A stretch of 6,810 nt of DNA. Origin: Acidilobaceae archaeon. GTDB taxonomy: Archaea > Thermoproteota > Thermoprotei_A > Sulfolobales > Acidilobaceae. The DNA lies in assembly GCA_026985435.1 (NCBI GenBank), contig JALSQL010000154.1:1-6810 (forward strand). Reading direction: 5' to 3'. The translations under genes were made by a program, and so were the position numbers. The notes beneath the pieces were generated by a model that was not told the origin of the DNA, made no database searches, and saw only the letters and a list, made by a program, of their open reading frames with translations. Below, in pieces: positions 5,423 through 6,810 of this stretch. Position 1 is the first letter of the stretch; every line of letters begins with the position of its first letter.

Positions 5423-6810
5423 GTGTGGCTCGTGGGCGCCGGGCCTGAGCAGCCAGACCCGTGGGGGCTCGCCCTCGCCCTCTACAGGGGCGGCGGCCCC
5501 CTGATAGCTGGGGTGCACGACGGGGAGGCGGTGGAGTCGATCCTGGAGGCGTTCGACCCCTGGATACAGGGGCTGGGCGGCGAGGTGCGCAGGTTCAGCC
5601 TGGCCACCCTCTCCTGGAGGCTCCGCGGGGCGGCCTCGGAGCCCGGGGGGTCCCTGACCGTGGGCCCCTACGTTGAGCCTGGCGACGTCGAGGGCCGGGT
5701 GGAGACCGTGGAGGGGGACCCCTCGAGGCCCGAGTCGTGGAGGGGCTACAGCGGGGCGCCCGTCGCCCTAGCCTGGGAGCCCGAGGAGCCGGACGAGCTG
5801 CGCTACGCCGCCCTCCTAGCGCTCGAGCACGGCGCGGAGGCGCTCCTAGTCTGCCCAAGGGGCGCCCCGAGGGTGGTCGTCACAGTGGGCTCGTGGGGCT
5901 TCAGCTTCCACTCGGGCGCCCCCACCCCACTGCTCCTCGCCTACCTCCCAGGGCGCGAGGCGTGCCTCAGGGTTGCCAGGGAGGGCCGGGCGAGGGTCTA
6001 CGTCGACTCTAGGACCGTCGAGGCCCGCGCGTGGGGGGTCGAGGTGGACTTCCCCGGCCGCGGGAGGCCCTGGCTCTTCACCGCCCACTGGGACAGGTGG
6101 CCCGGCGGCTTCCAGGACGACACGCTCGGGGTCGCCCAGGCCCTCTCCGCGGCGGCCAGGCTCGCCGCCGGCGGCCTGAGGGCCAGGGCCGTCATATTCC
6201 CGAGCGAGGAGCACGGCGCCCCGGGCTACGCTGGCTGGTACTGGGCTTGGGGTAGCAGGCACTACGCCGGGCAGCTCCGCCACGCGGGCCTCGAGGAGTC
6301 GCTGGCGGGCGCCGTCAACTTCGACGTGGCGGGCTCGAGGCCCCTCGTGGCGAGCGGCTCCCCAGCGCTCGCCGCCTCCCTGCCGCCCGGGGGCTGGAGG
6401 GCGAGGCCCTGGGAGTGCCCGGAGTGCGACGGGCTCCAGCTCGCGCTCCACGCCGGGCTCCCCACCCTGACCATACACACGCTCTGGAACCCCGGGGTGC
6501 TGGAGTTCTACCACACGAGGCTCGACACCCCCCAGCGCGCCGACCCCGGCGCCGCGAGGCTCGCCGTGGAGCTGGCGGTGAGGGCGGCCCGGAGGGGGCC
6601 GAGGTGGGAGTGCATGGAGGCGGCGGTCTCCGGCCTCCTACGCCCGGGCCCGCTCCAGGCTAGGAGGCTCGCAGCCCTCATACTAGCCGCCGCCCGCCGG
6701 GCGGGCTGGGAGAGGCTCTACCCCCGCCTGTCCCGCGAGGCCCTGAGGCCGATAGACTACGGGGACCGGAGGTGGTCCACGGGCCCCCTCGAGGCCCACT
6801 GGTTCCCCGA
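5423..6810 (+). CDS. M28-type zinc aminopeptidase with PA-like domain, C-terminus cut off by window edge
   Basis: The 462 visible residues form a divergent M28-family metallopeptidase, a co-catalytic two-zinc exopeptidase. The expected ligands occur in order: TAHWD with H222 and D224; FQDDTLG with bridging D232; FPSEEHG with catalytic E262 and metal ligand E263; VNFDVAG with D301; and FYHTRLDTP with H364 and D368-T369. Residues about 120-170 (RYAALLALEHGAEALLVC, then TPLLLAYLPGREACL) resemble the PA lid domain inserted before the catalytic part in many M28 enzymes. WECPEC (330-335) offers a C-x-x-C pair near the active site. No signal peptide or membrane span is seen, so it is probably cytoplasmic. 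About 95 residues follow the last ligand and continue past the edge. Start GTG 5423 leaves 20 bases after the DsrE-like gene; GTG 5432 is equally possible. Neither has a strong ribosome site. Confidence 0.88.
   Translation, partial: MWLVGAGPEQPDPWGLALALYRGGGPLIAGVHDGEAVESILEAFDPWIQGLGGEVRRFSLATLSWRLRGAASEPGGSLTVGPYVEPGDVEGRVETVEGDPSRPESWRGYSGAPVALAWEPEEPDELRYAALLALEHGAEALLVCPRGAPRVVVTVGSWGFSFHSGAPTPLLLAYLPGREACLRVAREGRARVYVDSRTVEARAWGVEVDFPGRGRPWLFTAHWDRWPGGFQDDTLGVAQALSAAARLAAGGLRARAVIFPSEEHGAPGYAGWYWAWGSRHYAGQLRHAGLEESLAGAVNFDVAGSRPLVASGSPALAASLPPGGWRARPWECPECDGLQLALHAGLPTLTIHTLWNPGVLEFYHTRLDTPQRADPGAARLAVELAVRAARRGPRWECMEAAVSGLLRPGPLQARRLAALILAAARRAGWERLYPRLSREALRPIDYGDRRWSTGPLEAHWFP

Noticed and set aside
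5846..6514. Minus-strand open frame of 222 codons
   Set aside because: It is antisense to the M28 catalytic region, where the ordered metal ligands establish the plus-strand frame.
1..6810. tRNA, rRNA, CRISPR, box C/D RNA or mobile elements
   Set aside because: No cloverleaf-like set of arms, spaced direct repeats, paired C/D boxes or transposase motifs were found on either strand by eye.

Overview
The window looks like chromosome of a hyperthermophilic crenarchaeon, perhaps of the Desulfurococcales/Acidilobales type. This rests on base composition and codon habit, not on a marker gene. DNA is very GC-rich, yet arginine is mostly AGG and isoleucine often ATA. Starts are frequently GTG (one TTG), genes are packed with GTGA stop/start overlaps, purine-rich GGTG/GGAGG ribosome sites precede several starts, and the one clear promoter element is an archaeal TATA box (TTTTTAAA). 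No rRNA, tRNA, CRISPR array, insertion sequence or other mobile DNA was seen.

Left half, minus strand. Reading leftward from about 3351 there are two units. The first (3351 to 1208) is a two-gene operon: a 94-residue protein with two membrane spans, coupled by a GTGA overlap to a CstA-family transporter of 620 residues. The second (1115 to the left edge) is a 107-residue helical, partly hydrophobic protein of unknown function. It is coupled by another GTGA overlap to an ArsA/Get3-type P-loop ATPase that runs off the window at base 1.

Middle. Bases 3352-3507 form a compact divergent control region. It has a symmetric TATA box serving either direction, a perfect 10-bp palindrome at the predicted start of the cstA transcript, a 6-bp dyad at the predicted start of the rightward transcript, and a leader inverted repeat that would bury the ribosome site of the cstA operon.

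Right half, plus strand. Two membrane-associated proteins of unknown function overlap by 59 bases (3508-4224 and 4166-4942). They are followed by a DsrE-like small protein that lacks the family's usual cysteine (4998-5402) and by an M28-type zinc aminopeptidase with an intact metal-site pattern and a probable PA-like lid domain (from 5423, running off the right edge). The spacing would allow one transcript, possibly with an internal promoter before the DsrE-like gene.

The recognisable functions (uptake of pyruvate or peptides by CstA, peptide hydrolysis by M28) would fit growth on peptides and organic acids, but nothing in the sequence ties the two divergent units to one pathway. The most interesting items are the cstA control region, the small membrane protein coupled to cstA, and the helical protein coupled to the ArsA-like ATPase.
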